DNA from: Bacteroidetes bacterium UBA4414
GTDB lineage: Bacteria > Bacteroidota > Bacteroidia > Chitinophagales > Chitinophagaceae
Assembly (NCBI GenBank): GCA_002389765.1
Contig: DGQM01000017.1
Coordinates: 130,027 to 194,026 of the forward strand
Reading direction: 5' to 3'
DNA length: 64,000 bases
Positions 35,431 to 44,248 of this stretch are shown piece by piece. How positions within the stretch are numbered: position 1 is the first letter of the stretch; every line of letters begins with the position of its first letter. The notes beneath the pieces were generated by a model. The model made no database searches. It was not told where the DNA came from and saw nothing but the letters and a program-made list of their open reading frames with translations. Position numbers and translations under genes: made by a program.

Positions 35431-35928
35431 ATGAAGATGACAGGTAGAATAATTAATGCATTGCTGATAGTAGCAGCAGTCTTGGTATTACCTTCTTGTT
35501 GCAAGAAAAGAACATTTTGCAGCAACGAGCAACTGAAAATTGCTTTTACAGGCTTTGACAGAAGCAGTATAAGAACAGTAATATTAAAAAGATATACTCC
35601 CGGCGATAAAGAGAAAATAAAAGCACTGGACTCTGCACAGTTAGTAAACAACACGCCCGTTACAGTGGGTAGCAAGCCCGATACCTCGTGGCTTGGCAAT
35701 TATACTATAACATCAGGCAGCTTGCAGGGTATTTCTTATGGCAACGACTGGGTAGTGTTCTTACCAGCCATCAACAGAACTATACGTTTTACCGATATTT
35801 ATGAAGGTGATAACAGATACACAAAAGTAAAGTGCGGCGATAACGATACTAAATGTGTAAACAATATAAAGTCTTATGCCATTGAAGGCTTTTGGGTGGA
35901 AAGTAATATAGCATATATTAAAAAGTAA
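35431..35928 (+). CDS. Small lipoprotein of unknown function
   Basis: 165 residues from the ATG at 35431; a TTG five codons upstream is in frame but weaker. Signal sequence IINALLIVAAVLVLPSC with two adjacent Cys (CCKKRTFCSN). The mature domain includes FTGFDRSSIRTVILKRYTPGDKEKI and ITSGSLQGISYGNDWVVFLPAINRTIRFTDIYE, a beta-rich fold. Two more Cys occur late (VKCGDNDTKCVNN). I do not recognise the family. A strong terminator follows the gene. Confidence 0.7.
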   Translation: MKMTGRIINALLIVAAVLVLPSCCKKRTFCSNEQLKIAFTGFDRSSIRTVILKRYTPGDKEKIKALDSAQLVNNTPVTVGSKPDTSWLGNYTITSGSLQGISYGNDWVVFLPAINRTIRFTDIYEGDNRYTKVKCGDNDTKCVNNIKSYAIEGFWVESNIAYIKK

Positions 35929-35948
35929 ATATTATTGTAATGAATGCG

Positions 35949-35977
35949 TAATGCCCTGTGTATAGCACAGGGCATTA
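35949..35977 (+). terminator. Rho-independent terminator
   Basis: A 12-bp perfect stem (TAATGCCCTGTG with CACAGGGCATTA) and a 5-base loop, followed by nine T. Confidence 0.9.
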
Positions 35978-36041
35978 TTTTTTTTCCAACCTTTTCTTTG
36001 GTTTAGTAGTCTATTCTTACAACTACCTAAAAACTAAAAGT

Positions 36042-37448
36042 ATGAAATTCAAAATCCTACCCTTATTGCTTGCGTCAGTTGTAGGGATCAATTCTTTAGC
36101 ACAGTCGCCCGCTCGTTTATCAGCATTCAGTGTAAAGGTGCAAAGCGGCAGCACTACTAACGTATTAGATACAGTAAAGTATTCTTATTTTTCTACGCAT
36201 GGGGGCGTGCCATTTGTAGATGCTTTTTTTATTAGACAGCTTTCCCCGGATTATTTATATAACCGACCTGTTAACTACAGGGGCATTGTAAATCTTACAA
36301 ATCTGGAGTTTTCTCATGCACAAAATCATAAGACAAATATGCTGCAAGGGACTGTTCCGTTTTATAAAGAAACAAAAACGTACACATCTGCAGGCTTGCC
36401 GGAAAAGCACGAACAGTTTGTAGATACTAACTTTTACTGGTATCAGCCTTTGCAGCCGGGTACAAGAAAAGTGGTGACAAGCTATACGTACACAACTACA
36501 GGAAATCTGCTGAAAAAGCTTGTAGAGTATCAAGATGTGGTAGGTGCCACAATTACACTAGACGTAGATAGCTTTGCATATAATACCGGTGGCATGCTGG
36601 TGCATGTTTACAAATACAAGGGCGGAGGATTGGCATGGGCTACCGATTTTTTCTTCACAGGAAATTTGTTGGATAGTGTGTATGACATGTACTCTAAAAG
36701 ATACTATACGTATAGTGGTACCAATATTGTAAGCTATAGAGAAGATTTTAATTCAATGAATTATGGTTATCGAAACGATACTAAATTCAATATTGCGGGT
36801 TTGCCAATACAAGATTCGACGACTGTAATTAATAAAGGTGTAGCTAGCCCATTATCTAAGTATACGTATCATTATAACAGCAATGGAGATATTATCCTAT
36901 CGGATTACTGGCCGTATACAGGTGGTGTGCCTGATACACTTACAAGCCGCATGTGCTTCTACATGAGTTATGATGCAAATCATAATATGCTGTCGCTGCA
37001 TGTTCGTTCCACAGGCTTTACAGATACTGCATATCATGACAGACACGAGTTTACGTATAACAGCCTGAATCTGGTTGAAAAGTATGTACAGAAAAATTGG
37101 GATAGTGCCTCAGCTTCTTGGATAGCACCTACTGTAGATACACAACGCTACTACTATTATTCGAACATAGCAGGTGTAGATAAAACTCCTGCGCAGCAAT
37201 TACAATGTACTTTATACCCTGTGCCTGCAAATGCCATGCTGAATATTGACATCAGCAATGGTAAAGAAAACGAGACTGCCTTTGAAGTGTATAGCACAGA
37301 TGGCAGATTGGTAAGACGCATGGTAGTAAAAACACAAGCGAATGGTAAATATGCAATACCTGTAGCAGACCTGTCTGCAGGTACGTATATACTGCATGCC
37401 AAATGCGGAGAGCTTGAAAATGTAAAACAGTTTGCTGTATTACGTTAG
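36042..37448 (+). CDS. T9SS cargo protein with YD-like repeats
   Basis: 468 residues from the ATG at 36042, which gives a proper signal peptide (MKFKILPLLLASVVGINSLA, mature Gln). Repeats such as YTYTTTGNLLKKLVEYQD, FAYNTGGMLVHVYKYKG, YTYHYNSNGDIILSDYW and FTYNSLNLVEKYVQKNWDS follow the same plan as in the protein at 34018. The C-terminal T9SS sorting domain (about 390-468) has CTLYPVPANAMLNIDIS, FEVYSTDGRLVRRM and AGTYILHAK. It is a likely surface protein of unknown role. A strong terminator stands 34 bases after the stop codon. Confidence 0.82.
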   Translation: MKFKILPLLLASVVGINSLAQSPARLSAFSVKVQSGSTTNVLDTVKYSYFSTHGGVPFVDAFFIRQLSPDYLYNRPVNYRGIVNLTNLEFSHAQNHKTNMLQGTVPFYKETKTYTSAGLPEKHEQFVDTNFYWYQPLQPGTRKVVTSYTYTTTGNLLKKLVEYQDVVGATITLDVDSFAYNTGGMLVHVYKYKGGGLAWATDFFFTGNLLDSVYDMYSKRYYTYSGTNIVSYREDFNSMNYGYRNDTKFNIAGLPIQDSTTVINKGVASPLSKYTYHYNSNGDIILSDYWPYTGGVPDTLTSRMCFYMSYDANHNMLSLHVRSTGFTDTAYHDRHEFTYNSLNLVEKYVQKNWDSASASWIAPTVDTQRYYYYSNIAGVDKTPAQQLQCTLYPVPANAMLNIDISNGKENETAFEVYSTDGRLVRRMVVKTQANGKYAIPVADLSAGTYILHAKCGELENVKQFAVLR

Positions 37449-37481
37449 GAACGCCGTTTTTTAAATATTGAGTGTAAAAGA

Positions 37482-37511
37482 AAATCCCCCGATAAGCATC
37501 GGGGGATTTTT
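37482..37511 (+). terminator. Rho-independent terminator
   Basis: A stem of 12-13 bp (AAATCCCCCGAT with ATCGGGGGATTT) with an AAGC loop, then a T-run. It ends the T9SS cargo gene. Confidence 0.9.
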
Positions 37512-37584
37512 TGTGACATGTGTTGTTATCGTGTAATAACTACAAATGGCTCTCTCACTTATAATGATTTCAACAAACAGGATG

Positions 37585-37740
37585 CTATACACCCAGTTGG
37601 CGCGCATCTTTCATAGATGCCATCGCAATTCTTTTCTCTACACGTTTTGCTTTCTGTTTTTGCAGAAATACCATCACAAAGGCAAAGCCCAGATAACAGC
37701 GAAGCAGCAGACCGATTGGAGCAAGTAATAGCGATTTCAT
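37585..37740 (-). CDS. 51-residue membrane peptide candidate
   Basis: An ATG-started frame (51 codons) reading MKSLLLAPIGLLLRCYLGFA, then a hydrophobic stretch to about residue 26, then a basic tail QKQKAKRVEKRIAMASMKD. One membrane span with a positively charged cytoplasmic tail is a common plan for small bacterial membrane proteins. No recognisable family. It is followed only by the terminator of the convergent gene. Confidence 0.45.
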   Translation of the reverse strand: MKSLLLAPIGLLLRCYLGFAFVMVFLQKQKAKRVEKRIAMASMKDARQLGV

Positions 37741-37830
37741 TTTCTGTTTGTTTTGATGTTTGATAATGTGTTTGTTTTGTTTGTTCCCTTTTTCAGGTGT
37801 TTTTTAGTTTTTGTTTTGTGTTCACTTTGC

Positions 37831-37893
37831 TTAGATGTTTACTGCAGCTACTATGCAACCCAGTATAGCTATGAACATTGTAATCTTTTGCAT
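37831..37893 (-). CDS. 20-residue hydrophobic peptide candidate
   Basis: A 20-codon frame, MQKITMFIAILGCIVAAVNI, upstream of and in the same direction as the 51-residue frame. It could be a leader or a very small membrane peptide. Chance occurrence cannot be excluded at this length. Confidence 0.25.
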   Translation of the reverse strand: MQKITMFIAILGCIVAAVNI

Positions 37894-38086
37894 TGTGTGT
37901 GTTTTTTAAAGTTTGGTTTAAAAGGCTGTGTTTTTTGTTTTGTTTGTCAGTGTTTGTTTCCGTTTGACAATGCAAATATGCAACCACAAACAAGGGGTTG
38001 CCAAAAAAAACGACCTACTTAACCGGTCGTTTAGAAGCAGTTAACGACTTCCTTTGTTAAGCGTTAACCAACCATTAAGAAATAAA

Positions 38087-38110
38087 AAAGCACAGCGGGG
38101 GCTGTGCTTT
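38087..38110 (-). terminator. Terminator of the LytTR regulator gene
   Basis: A 10-bp stem (AAAGCACAGC with GCTGTGCTTT) and a 4-base loop; on the minus strand it is followed by TTTTTTATTTC. Confidence 0.85.
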
Positions 38111-38152
38111 GGGTGGGAGGCTTTTCTGGTAATAGTTTCAGGGGCTGTCTTC

Positions 38153-38884
38153 TTATGTTATATTTAAAGATTTGAATAGGGACTCTTTTCTGTTGGGCGA
38201 TATATTTATACATTCTCCGTCTTGCATTATTACATATCCGCCTTTGCCTTTTACATATTTGCGAATCTTATTGATGTTGATGATGTGCGATTGGTGCACA
38301 CGGATAAAGCCATGCGCTGTGAGTGTGGTCTCATAATGCTTTAGTGTATGGCTTACGGTTATCTTACTGCCATCATCCAGAAAGAAATTGGTATAGTTGT
38401 TACTAGCCTCCAGCCTGACGATGTTGTGAGGAGGTACAAATTGTATTTCGTTCAGGTTGCTGAGGGCTATTGTTTGTAGTTGTTGGTGAGGGTTCAGTTT
38501 TTGAACCTGTTGTTTCAGCCACTGCATTTGCAGTGCCCTGCTTACAGCATTGGTAATGTCTTTTATGTCTGCATGGTAATGCAAACAATCAATGGCCAGT
38601 TCCGGTACTTGGTTCAGCGTGTATTGTTGCTCAGGGGCAGTGAAGATGATATTACAGTCTAGCGCAGAGAGTTTGGTCAACAGCCTGCTGTCTTTATCAT
38701 GGAAATCCATTTCCATAAATGCCAACCCCGGGCTGGTGCGCGATACCAGTTGCTCTGCCTCTGCGGCAGAAAAAGCCACGCCGCTTACTGCCACCTGCGG
38801 GCAGTGTAATGATAAAATGTTGTGTAGCCGCCCCGCTTCGGGTCGTCTGTTTCCTACGATGATTGTTTTTATGGCTTCTCTCAT
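38153..38884 (-). CDS. LytTR-type DNA-binding regulator with degenerate receiver domain
   Basis: 243 residues. The C-terminal LytTR domain (about 145-243) is intact: IQFVPPHNIVRLEASNNYTNFFLDDGS, then FIRVHQSHIININKIRKYVKGKGGYVIMQDGECINISPNRKE. The N-terminal receiver has lost its key residues: the acidic pair is replaced (IIVGNRRP), the phospho-acceptor position is Glu58 (LAFMEMDF), and the usual Lys-Pro late motif is absent (CLHYHADI). It therefore may act without phosphorylation. No histidine kinase gene is adjacent. DNA binding is well supported; the signal is unknown. Confidence 0.82.
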   Translation of the reverse strand: MREAIKTIIVGNRRPEAGRLHNILSLHCPQVAVSGVAFSAAEAEQLVSRTSPGLAFMEMDFHDKDSRLLTKLSALDCNIIFTAPEQQYTLNQVPELAIDCLHYHADIKDITNAVSRALQMQWLKQQVQKLNPHQQLQTIALSNLNEIQFVPPHNIVRLEASNNYTNFFLDDGSKITVSHTLKHYETTLTAHGFIRVHQSHIININKIRKYVKGKGGYVIMQDGECINISPNRKESLFKSLNIT

Positions 38885-39077
38885 ATCTGATGTATTAGGT
38901 TGTTTGTAATGGAATAGTCATGGCGAGCCACGTTTGTGGCCATCAGTTACACATAAGAAGATGGATAGTCGTTTCATGATGAAATTGGTGCTGATGAAAA
39001 TTGCTAAGGGGGTAATTGCAATTGTATGTAAAATAGAGTGTTTGTATGATATGTCAATGATTGTGCACGGCATTAAC

Positions 39078-39106
39078 AAAAAAACCAGTGTTTCCACTGG
39101 TTTTTT
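39078..39106 (-). terminator. Terminator of the T9SS protein gene at 39128
   Basis: CCAGTG and CACTGG with a TTTC loop, flanked by A and T runs on both sides; it can work in both directions. Confidence 0.8.
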
Positions 39107-39127
39107 AAAATCTGTGTTTGTTCCGTA

Positions 39128-40822
39128 TTATTCTTTAGTGAATGTTGCTCTTTCTGAAAGGCCTTGCGTATTAGTTGCTTTCAGTATATAGTTGCCTGCA
39201 GGCAGCGCAGTTATGTTTATAGCTGTTGCCGCATTGCTGATGGTATGGCTCATCAGCTCTTTGCCTGTCATGTCATATACTTTCAGTACGCCCTTGCCAA
39301 AGTTGTTGCTTACAGATACATTGAGCATATTGCTGGCAGGGTTTGGATACAAGCCCATGTTTTTACCCTCAGGTATTTTTGCTACAGATGTAGTGCCATT
39401 TTTAGGCTGGCCACAAACATAGTATTCTTTGTATTCCATTTTGAAATCTATCGCTTTATCATCCACTTGTTTGAATGCAACTTTTTTAAGTGGGCAGTCG
39501 AAGATTTCGTAAGGTGTTTTGTATTCAGGCATATAGATATCGTCTTTACAATCTTTGCCAGTGTTGTTTTGTACTATGAATGTAGCTTCCAAACCAGGGA
39601 AATATCTACCGGCGTATGCAGGATAGCCCGCATTGTTATTGAATACAATAGAATTGCCCACAGATGCATCACCGTCAGCTTGTACATTATACCTCATCAG
39701 GTTGCCATTATAGTCAGTTTCCAGATACATTTCTCCACTGTTTGTTTCGTCGCGGCCTGTTACACAAAATCTGTCGCCTACAGGTACAATGCTATTGCCC
39801 CAAGACACGTCGTTTGTGTTGTTGTAAGAGTATATTCTGAGGAAGTTAACTGCCATACTGATAGGATCCAGCTTCATAACCATAGCCTGAGAGCCTGTTT
39901 GGCATGGCGCACCGCCCCAACCTGTGATGGCAACATCGCCATCATAAGCATCGTTAATGCCACGGCCTACCAATACATAGCCCCAGTTTTCGTTATCTAT
40001 TACATTACTGGCAATCTGGTTGCCTGCATCATCTACAACTGTTACCATTGTACCGCCCCATACTTCGCCAAAAGTATTGTCTACACCAACCAGTGCATAG
40101 TAGTCGCGGTATTTTGTTACTTCGTAATAATTGCCAGGCATTACAATGCTTGGATCCCAATATGCCGGTGGTTGAGCATAACGTGTCCACATAAGATTGC
40201 CTGCTGCATCTACACTGATGATAGTCGGGAATTGCTGGCTACCATAGTTTTCGTAGCCGCACGTAATATAATTACCCTTATTGGTTTCTATTACACTATT
40301 GAGCATACCAAATTGCATATTAGGGTCGTAGTATCTTTTATACCATTGTACGCCACCGTTAGCATCCGTTTTCAAAAGGAAAAGATGATCGTATGTTGGA
40401 CCGGGACAGCCTGATGTTTCAGGGTCAACACGTACGCGTCCGCAAATGATGTAACCACCATCACTCGTAGTTTTAGCATCGCCTGTTGTGAAGTAAGTAG
40501 TGAGGTGCGGGCAACTGCCATCCAGCACAGCGTTCACTTCATCTGCAGTTGCATAGGTTTTGAACCATTGTGTGTTTAGTGCATTGTCCAATATTTGCAG
40601 TTGTATTTTAGACAGGTTGCCTGCAAATGGTCCAACATTAGAAAGTCCGCCAATAGTAGCAGGGTATGTATTACCCGAAAGTGCATACAAATCGGCAGGC
40701 GAGTTGTAGTCCAGATTTTTGTTTTCTGCATTGTCTATGTGTTTTACGGCGTTTTGTGCAAATGCAGGAAGCACAGAACTGCACAACATGGCTGTTGTGA
40801 TGCTAAGGATTAATTTTTTCAT
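39128..40822 (-). CDS. T9SS type A sorting-domain protein, probable beta-propeller
   Basis: 564 residues from the ATG at 40822, which begins the signal peptide MKKLILSITTAMLCSSVLPAFA (mature Gln). The body shows repeated blades with GGYIICGRVRVD, GNYITCGYENYG, DGDVAITGWGG and DRFCVTGRDETN, each holding a TCG/ITGxG-like strand, as in surface propeller proteins of Bacteroidota. The sorting domain covers about 490-564 (MGLYPNPASNMLNVS, LKVYDMTGKELMSH, AGNYILKATN). No catalytic motif is visible. Confidence 0.82.
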   Translation of the reverse strand: MKKLILSITTAMLCSSVLPAFAQNAVKHIDNAENKNLDYNSPADLYALSGNTYPATIGGLSNVGPFAGNLSKIQLQILDNALNTQWFKTYATADEVNAVLDGSCPHLTTYFTTGDAKTTSDGGYIICGRVRVDPETSGCPGPTYDHLFLLKTDANGGVQWYKRYYDPNMQFGMLNSVIETNKGNYITCGYENYGSQQFPTIISVDAAGNLMWTRYAQPPAYWDPSIVMPGNYYEVTKYRDYYALVGVDNTFGEVWGGTMVTVVDDAGNQIASNVIDNENWGYVLVGRGINDAYDGDVAITGWGGAPCQTGSQAMVMKLDPISMAVNFLRIYSYNNTNDVSWGNSIVPVGDRFCVTGRDETNSGEMYLETDYNGNLMRYNVQADGDASVGNSIVFNNNAGYPAYAGRYFPGLEATFIVQNNTGKDCKDDIYMPEYKTPYEIFDCPLKKVAFKQVDDKAIDFKMEYKEYYVCGQPKNGTTSVAKIPEGKNMGLYPNPASNMLNVSVSNNFGKGVLKVYDMTGKELMSHTISNAATAINITALPAGNYILKATNTQGLSERATFTKE

Positions 40823-40870
40823 AAGCTCGATGATTTTTGTAAAGCCAATATCGGACACAGCTATACAGCA

Positions 40871-40900
40871 AGAAAGGTGGTTTTAGTAAACCACCTTTCT
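40871..40900 (-). terminator. Terminator of the TonB-dependent receptor gene
   Basis: A 13-bp stem (AGAAAGGTGGTTT with its complement) and a 4-base loop between the receptor gene and the next gene on the minus strand. There is no long T-run. Confidence 0.65.
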
Positions 40901-40931
40901 GCATGAGTATTTATGTATATAGTTTTAGTAT

Positions 40932-43376
40932 CTAAAAATCGACTATTAATTTGACGTTGACCAAGCGCGATGTGAGGCGATTAGGAACGGCAAATGTTTT
41001 GCCGCTTGTCTGGTCTTGCACCCATGTGTAAGAAAGAGTGTTTTGTATGCCCAGCAGGTTAAACACTTCAAGGCTCAACCAGCTATTCTTAACGCTGCTC
41101 AGCACTTTGCTTTTGTGTTTTGCGCCATTCAGCAATAGCGTACTAAAGCCTATATCTACACGCTTATAGTCGGGCAGGCGCAGGGTGTCGCCGTAACGAT
41201 TGGCATCGGGCGGGCCGAATGGAAGCCCCGTTGCATACATCAGGTTCAGGTGCATTTTAAAATTTTTCCATTTAGGAAAATAATCTTCAAAATACATGCC
41301 CAGCATAAAGCGCTGGTCGGCAGGGCGTGGCACATATCCGGGATAGGTAACGCCTGTTGTGATACCATTGGTTTTTGAAACAACAGAATCGTCTTGTATA
41401 TCCTCCATCGTTTTCATGATGCCTAGGCTTATCCATGATGTAGCATTTTTTACAAGGTCGCCGTACAAGCGCACCTCGCCACCTACGGCATAACCTTTAG
41501 AGTCGTTTTTGCCAAAGTAGCGTATACGTACATTATCATATTCGTATGGTACAAGGTCCCACAGGCCTTTGTAATAAACCTCTGTCGTCATTTTGAAAGG
41601 GCGAGCCCAAGCCTGGAAGTTGTAGTCCAGACCTACGACTGCATGATATGATTTTTGCGCTTTCAGGTTGGTATTTACATTGCCGTTCAGGTCGCGCATT
41701 TCGCGGTAGAAGTTGGGCTGCTGATACAAACCACCTGCCATCTTGAATACCATATTGGTACGCCATTTAGGCTTGTAAGAAACCTGCATGCGCGGGCTTG
41801 CCAAAAACTCATTGTTCAGCGTGCTGTAGTTGAAGCGCACACCGAGCGATATCGTCAAGTCGAGCGAGTCGTTGAAACGGAAGTTGTCTTGGAGGAAACC
41901 GCTGTAGCGCATATAATCGAACGTGGCACCTGAACGGTAGAAACGTGTTAACTCCAGTTTGTTTGGGTTGTATGGTTGGGTGAAACCTGCAGAGTCGCGG
42001 CGTTCCCATTCGTACAGCTTGTCTTCAATATTGGTAAGGTTGGCATCAACACCCCATTGTATAAAGTGCAGATTGCCGCTGTAAGAGCCCCGGTGCGCCA
42101 GATTGCCTACATTCACCTTCAGGTAATTGCGTGCATAGTTGTGTATGATGCCCGTACCCAGATATGTTTTTACCTGTCCGAAGCTTTCTTTGCCAAGGTC
42201 TGTTTCCAGCTCGCCCAGCAGATACTCGCCATTTATATCGTAGGTTTCTTTTTCGTTTGTCTGAAAGCCCGATGCAAGCAGCTTCAGTTTCAGCTTGTCG
42301 TTGGGGCGGAAGGTGGTAGAAAGGCCACCGAAACGAGAGTCGAACTGATCTATCTCGCTACCGTTGTAGAACATGCGCAACTGGTAGGCTTTGTTTATTA
42401 AACCAAAGCTACTGGTAGATTCTTCCGGTATAAAACTAAAGCGATTGCGTGCATAGTTGCCGATGGCTTCGATATCCCATTTCTGATTGAAACGGTAGTT
42501 GAGCAAAAACTGTACGTCTGTAAATGATGGGTTGTATATACCTTTTGTAGGTTGAGACTTGAGCAGGTATTGATTGCTCTTGTGGCGCAAACCTATCAGG
42601 TAGGTTAGCTTTTCGTTTTTACTGGCACCTTCCAGCGAAAGGCTTGCTCCTAAAAGGCTTGCAACCGCGCGTCCACCAAATTGTTTGGGGCGCTTGTAGG
42701 TAACATCCAGCACACTGCTCATCTTATCGCCATACTTGCTCTGAAAACCACCAACCGAAAAGTTGACACCCGATACAAGGTCTGCATTTACAAAGCTCAT
42801 ACCTTCCTGCTGGCCACTACGGGTAAGGAACGGGCGATAGATTTCGAAGTCGTTTACATACACGAGGTTCTCGTCATAGTTGCCACCACGTACGTTGTAT
42901 TGAGATGTAAGCTCGTTGTTGGTACCCACCATGGTTTTAATCATGGCATTGATACCATCGCCAAAACCAACTGTTGGCAATAGCCCCGATTTTGTAGCAT
43001 CCAGCTTTACAGAACCTATATCATTCTGGCGCTCACCTTTTACGGTAACACCCGTCAATTCTTTATCTACTTTTTTCAGGCGGATGTCCAATGTTTTTGT
43101 TTCGCCTTCTGTTAGGGTTATTTCTTTCTTTTCTGTAATAAAGCCACTGTAAGAGAATACTACTTTAATAGGTGTACCTGCCTGTACTTGTAGGGTGTAC
43201 TGGCCTTTTTCATTGGTTGTGATGCCTGTTGTAGTGCCTTCTACAGCTACGGTGGCAGCATCCAGCGCCCTGCCACGCTCGTTCATTACCCTGCCTTGCA
43301 GGGTAGCCGTTTGGGCATAGGTATATATAGAGGCCAGGGTGAAAATGGCCGATAAAACAATCTGTTTTGGGAACAT
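40932..43376 (-). CDS. TonB-dependent outer-membrane receptor
   Basis: 814 residues. Signal peptide (about 1-21, mature Gln), a carboxypeptidase-regulatory-like domain (about 22-110, TLQGRVMNERGRALDAATVAV), the plug (about 125-235, with YNVRGGNYDENLVYVNDFEIYRP), and a beta-barrel ending VNVKLIVDF, with a terminal Phe. No SusD-like partner gene is present, which argues against a starch-utilisation-type pair and for a small ligand such as a metal chelate, vitamin or peptide. It is followed by a terminator and lies 29 bases after the epimerase gene. Confidence 0.9.
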   Translation of the reverse strand: MFPKQIVLSAIFTLASIYTYAQTATLQGRVMNERGRALDAATVAVEGTTTGITTNEKGQYTLQVQAGTPIKVVFSYSGFITEKKEITLTEGETKTLDIRLKKVDKELTGVTVKGERQNDIGSVKLDATKSGLLPTVGFGDGINAMIKTMVGTNNELTSQYNVRGGNYDENLVYVNDFEIYRPFLTRSGQQEGMSFVNADLVSGVNFSVGGFQSKYGDKMSSVLDVTYKRPKQFGGRAVASLLGASLSLEGASKNEKLTYLIGLRHKSNQYLLKSQPTKGIYNPSFTDVQFLLNYRFNQKWDIEAIGNYARNRFSFIPEESTSSFGLINKAYQLRMFYNGSEIDQFDSRFGGLSTTFRPNDKLKLKLLASGFQTNEKETYDINGEYLLGELETDLGKESFGQVKTYLGTGIIHNYARNYLKVNVGNLAHRGSYSGNLHFIQWGVDANLTNIEDKLYEWERRDSAGFTQPYNPNKLELTRFYRSGATFDYMRYSGFLQDNFRFNDSLDLTISLGVRFNYSTLNNEFLASPRMQVSYKPKWRTNMVFKMAGGLYQQPNFYREMRDLNGNVNTNLKAQKSYHAVVGLDYNFQAWARPFKMTTEVYYKGLWDLVPYEYDNVRIRYFGKNDSKGYAVGGEVRLYGDLVKNATSWISLGIMKTMEDIQDDSVVSKTNGITTGVTYPGYVPRPADQRFMLGMYFEDYFPKWKNFKMHLNLMYATGLPFGPPDANRYGDTLRLPDYKRVDIGFSTLLLNGAKHKSKVLSSVKNSWLSLEVFNLLGIQNTLSYTWVQDQTSGKTFAVPNRLTSRLVNVKLIVDF

Positions 43377-43405
43377 ATTGGATAAATAACGTTTAAAAGT
43401 TACGT

Positions 43406-44059
43406 TTATTTTCCTGCCTGCTTCAGCTTTTTTATAGTATCAGCAGGGTCTGGCGAAGAAAATACGGTATTGCCAGCCACCAGTGCATCTGCACCCGCAG
43501 CTACCAATGCACTGGCGTTTTCCAGTGTTACGCCACCATCTACCTCTATCAGTGCATTGCTGCCCGTTGCGGTAATCATCGCCTTCAGCTTGCTGATTTT
43601 ATTGATTGCCTGTGGGATAAACTTCTGTCCGCCAAAGCCAGGGTTCACGCTCATTATCAGCACCAGGTCTATATCTGTTATTACATCTTCCAATACGCTA
43701 ACAGGTGTGTGCGGATTGAGCGATACGCCTGCCTTCATACCCAATGCCTTGATGGCTTGCAGGCTGCGGTGCAGGTGTGTGCTGGCTTCGTAGTGTACCG
43801 TCAGTATATCTGCACCTGCTTTTTTGAACTCTTCAAAATATTTCTCAGGCTCTACAATCATCAGGTGTACATCCATTGTTTTGGTAGCTTTTTTCTTCAT
43901 CTGGGCGATGATAGACATACCATAACTGATGTTGGGAACAAAGCGCCCGTCCATTACATCCAGGTGAAACCAGTCGGCTTCACTATTATTAACCATTTCA
44001 ATATCGCGTCCCAGGTTCAGAAAATCTGCAGAAAGGATTGAAGGCGCTATAATCGGCAT
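43406..44059 (-). CDS. rpe: Ribulose-phosphate 3-epimerase
   Basis: 217 residues, the standard length, from the ATG at 44059; a longer frame upstream is not needed. All family motifs are present: IIAPSILSADFLNLG, WFHLDVMDGRFVPNISYG, DVHLMIVEP, VHYEAS, VLIMSVNPGFGGQKFI and LIEVDGGVTLENA. The metal-binding His and Asp (in LDVMDG, DVHLM and DGG) are intact. It interconverts ribulose-5-phosphate and xylulose-5-phosphate in the pentose phosphate pathway. It is the only core-metabolism gene of this stretch. Confidence 0.95.
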   Translation of the reverse strand: MPIIAPSILSADFLNLGRDIEMVNNSEADWFHLDVMDGRFVPNISYGMSIIAQMKKKATKTMDVHLMIVEPEKYFEEFKKAGADILTVHYEASTHLHRSLQAIKALGMKAGVSLNPHTPVSVLEDVITDIDLVLIMSVNPGFGGQKFIPQAINKISKLKAMITATGSNALIEVDGGVTLENASALVAAGADALVAGNTVFSSPDPADTIKKLKQAGK

Positions 44060-44130
44060 AAATGAGTTGTTTTTTTCGATGGTGCAAAGGTAAATAAATA
44101 TCAGCCCCCGACACATTCAGTATAATATAA

Positions 44131-44161
44131 TTTGAATTGGCTATATGATTTGTTATATTTG
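44131..44161 (+). promoter_or_regulatory. Bacteroidota-type promoter of the hybrid kinase gene
   Basis: TTTG (44131-44134), exactly 19 bases, then TATATTTG (44154-44161): both elements of the primary-sigma consensus TTTG-N19-TAnnTTTG. Transcription would begin near 44168, giving a leader of about 80 bases before the ATG at 44249. Confidence 0.7.
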
Positions 44162-44248
44162 TTACGGGTGCAAGAAGAGACAACGAAATAAACACACACT
44201 ACCTGTAGCTACTCTATTATTAACGGCCGGCGGCCTCAAAGCACTGCT

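Larger units (their letters stand above)
37449..38152. other. 704-base region with few genes
   Basis: Between two annotated proteins this stretch holds the terminator of the left gene, the terminator of the right gene (minus strand), and two tiny minus-strand frames (37585-37740 and 37831-37893) that encode hydrophobic peptides. The middle part (37741-38000) is T-rich on the plus strand with repeated TTTGTTTG-like words. Confidence 0.5.

Noticed and set aside
37753..38022. An 89-codon plus-strand frame rich in Cys and Phe in the gene-poor stretch
   Set aside because: Low-complexity T-rich DNA translated as Phe/Cys/Val; no start context and no domain.
39164..40414. A 416-codon open frame on the plus strand opposite the T9SS protein gene
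   Set aside because: It is antisense to a gene with signal peptide and sorting domain; its translation is rich in Cys, His, Tyr and Ile without domain pattern, as expected for a shadow frame.
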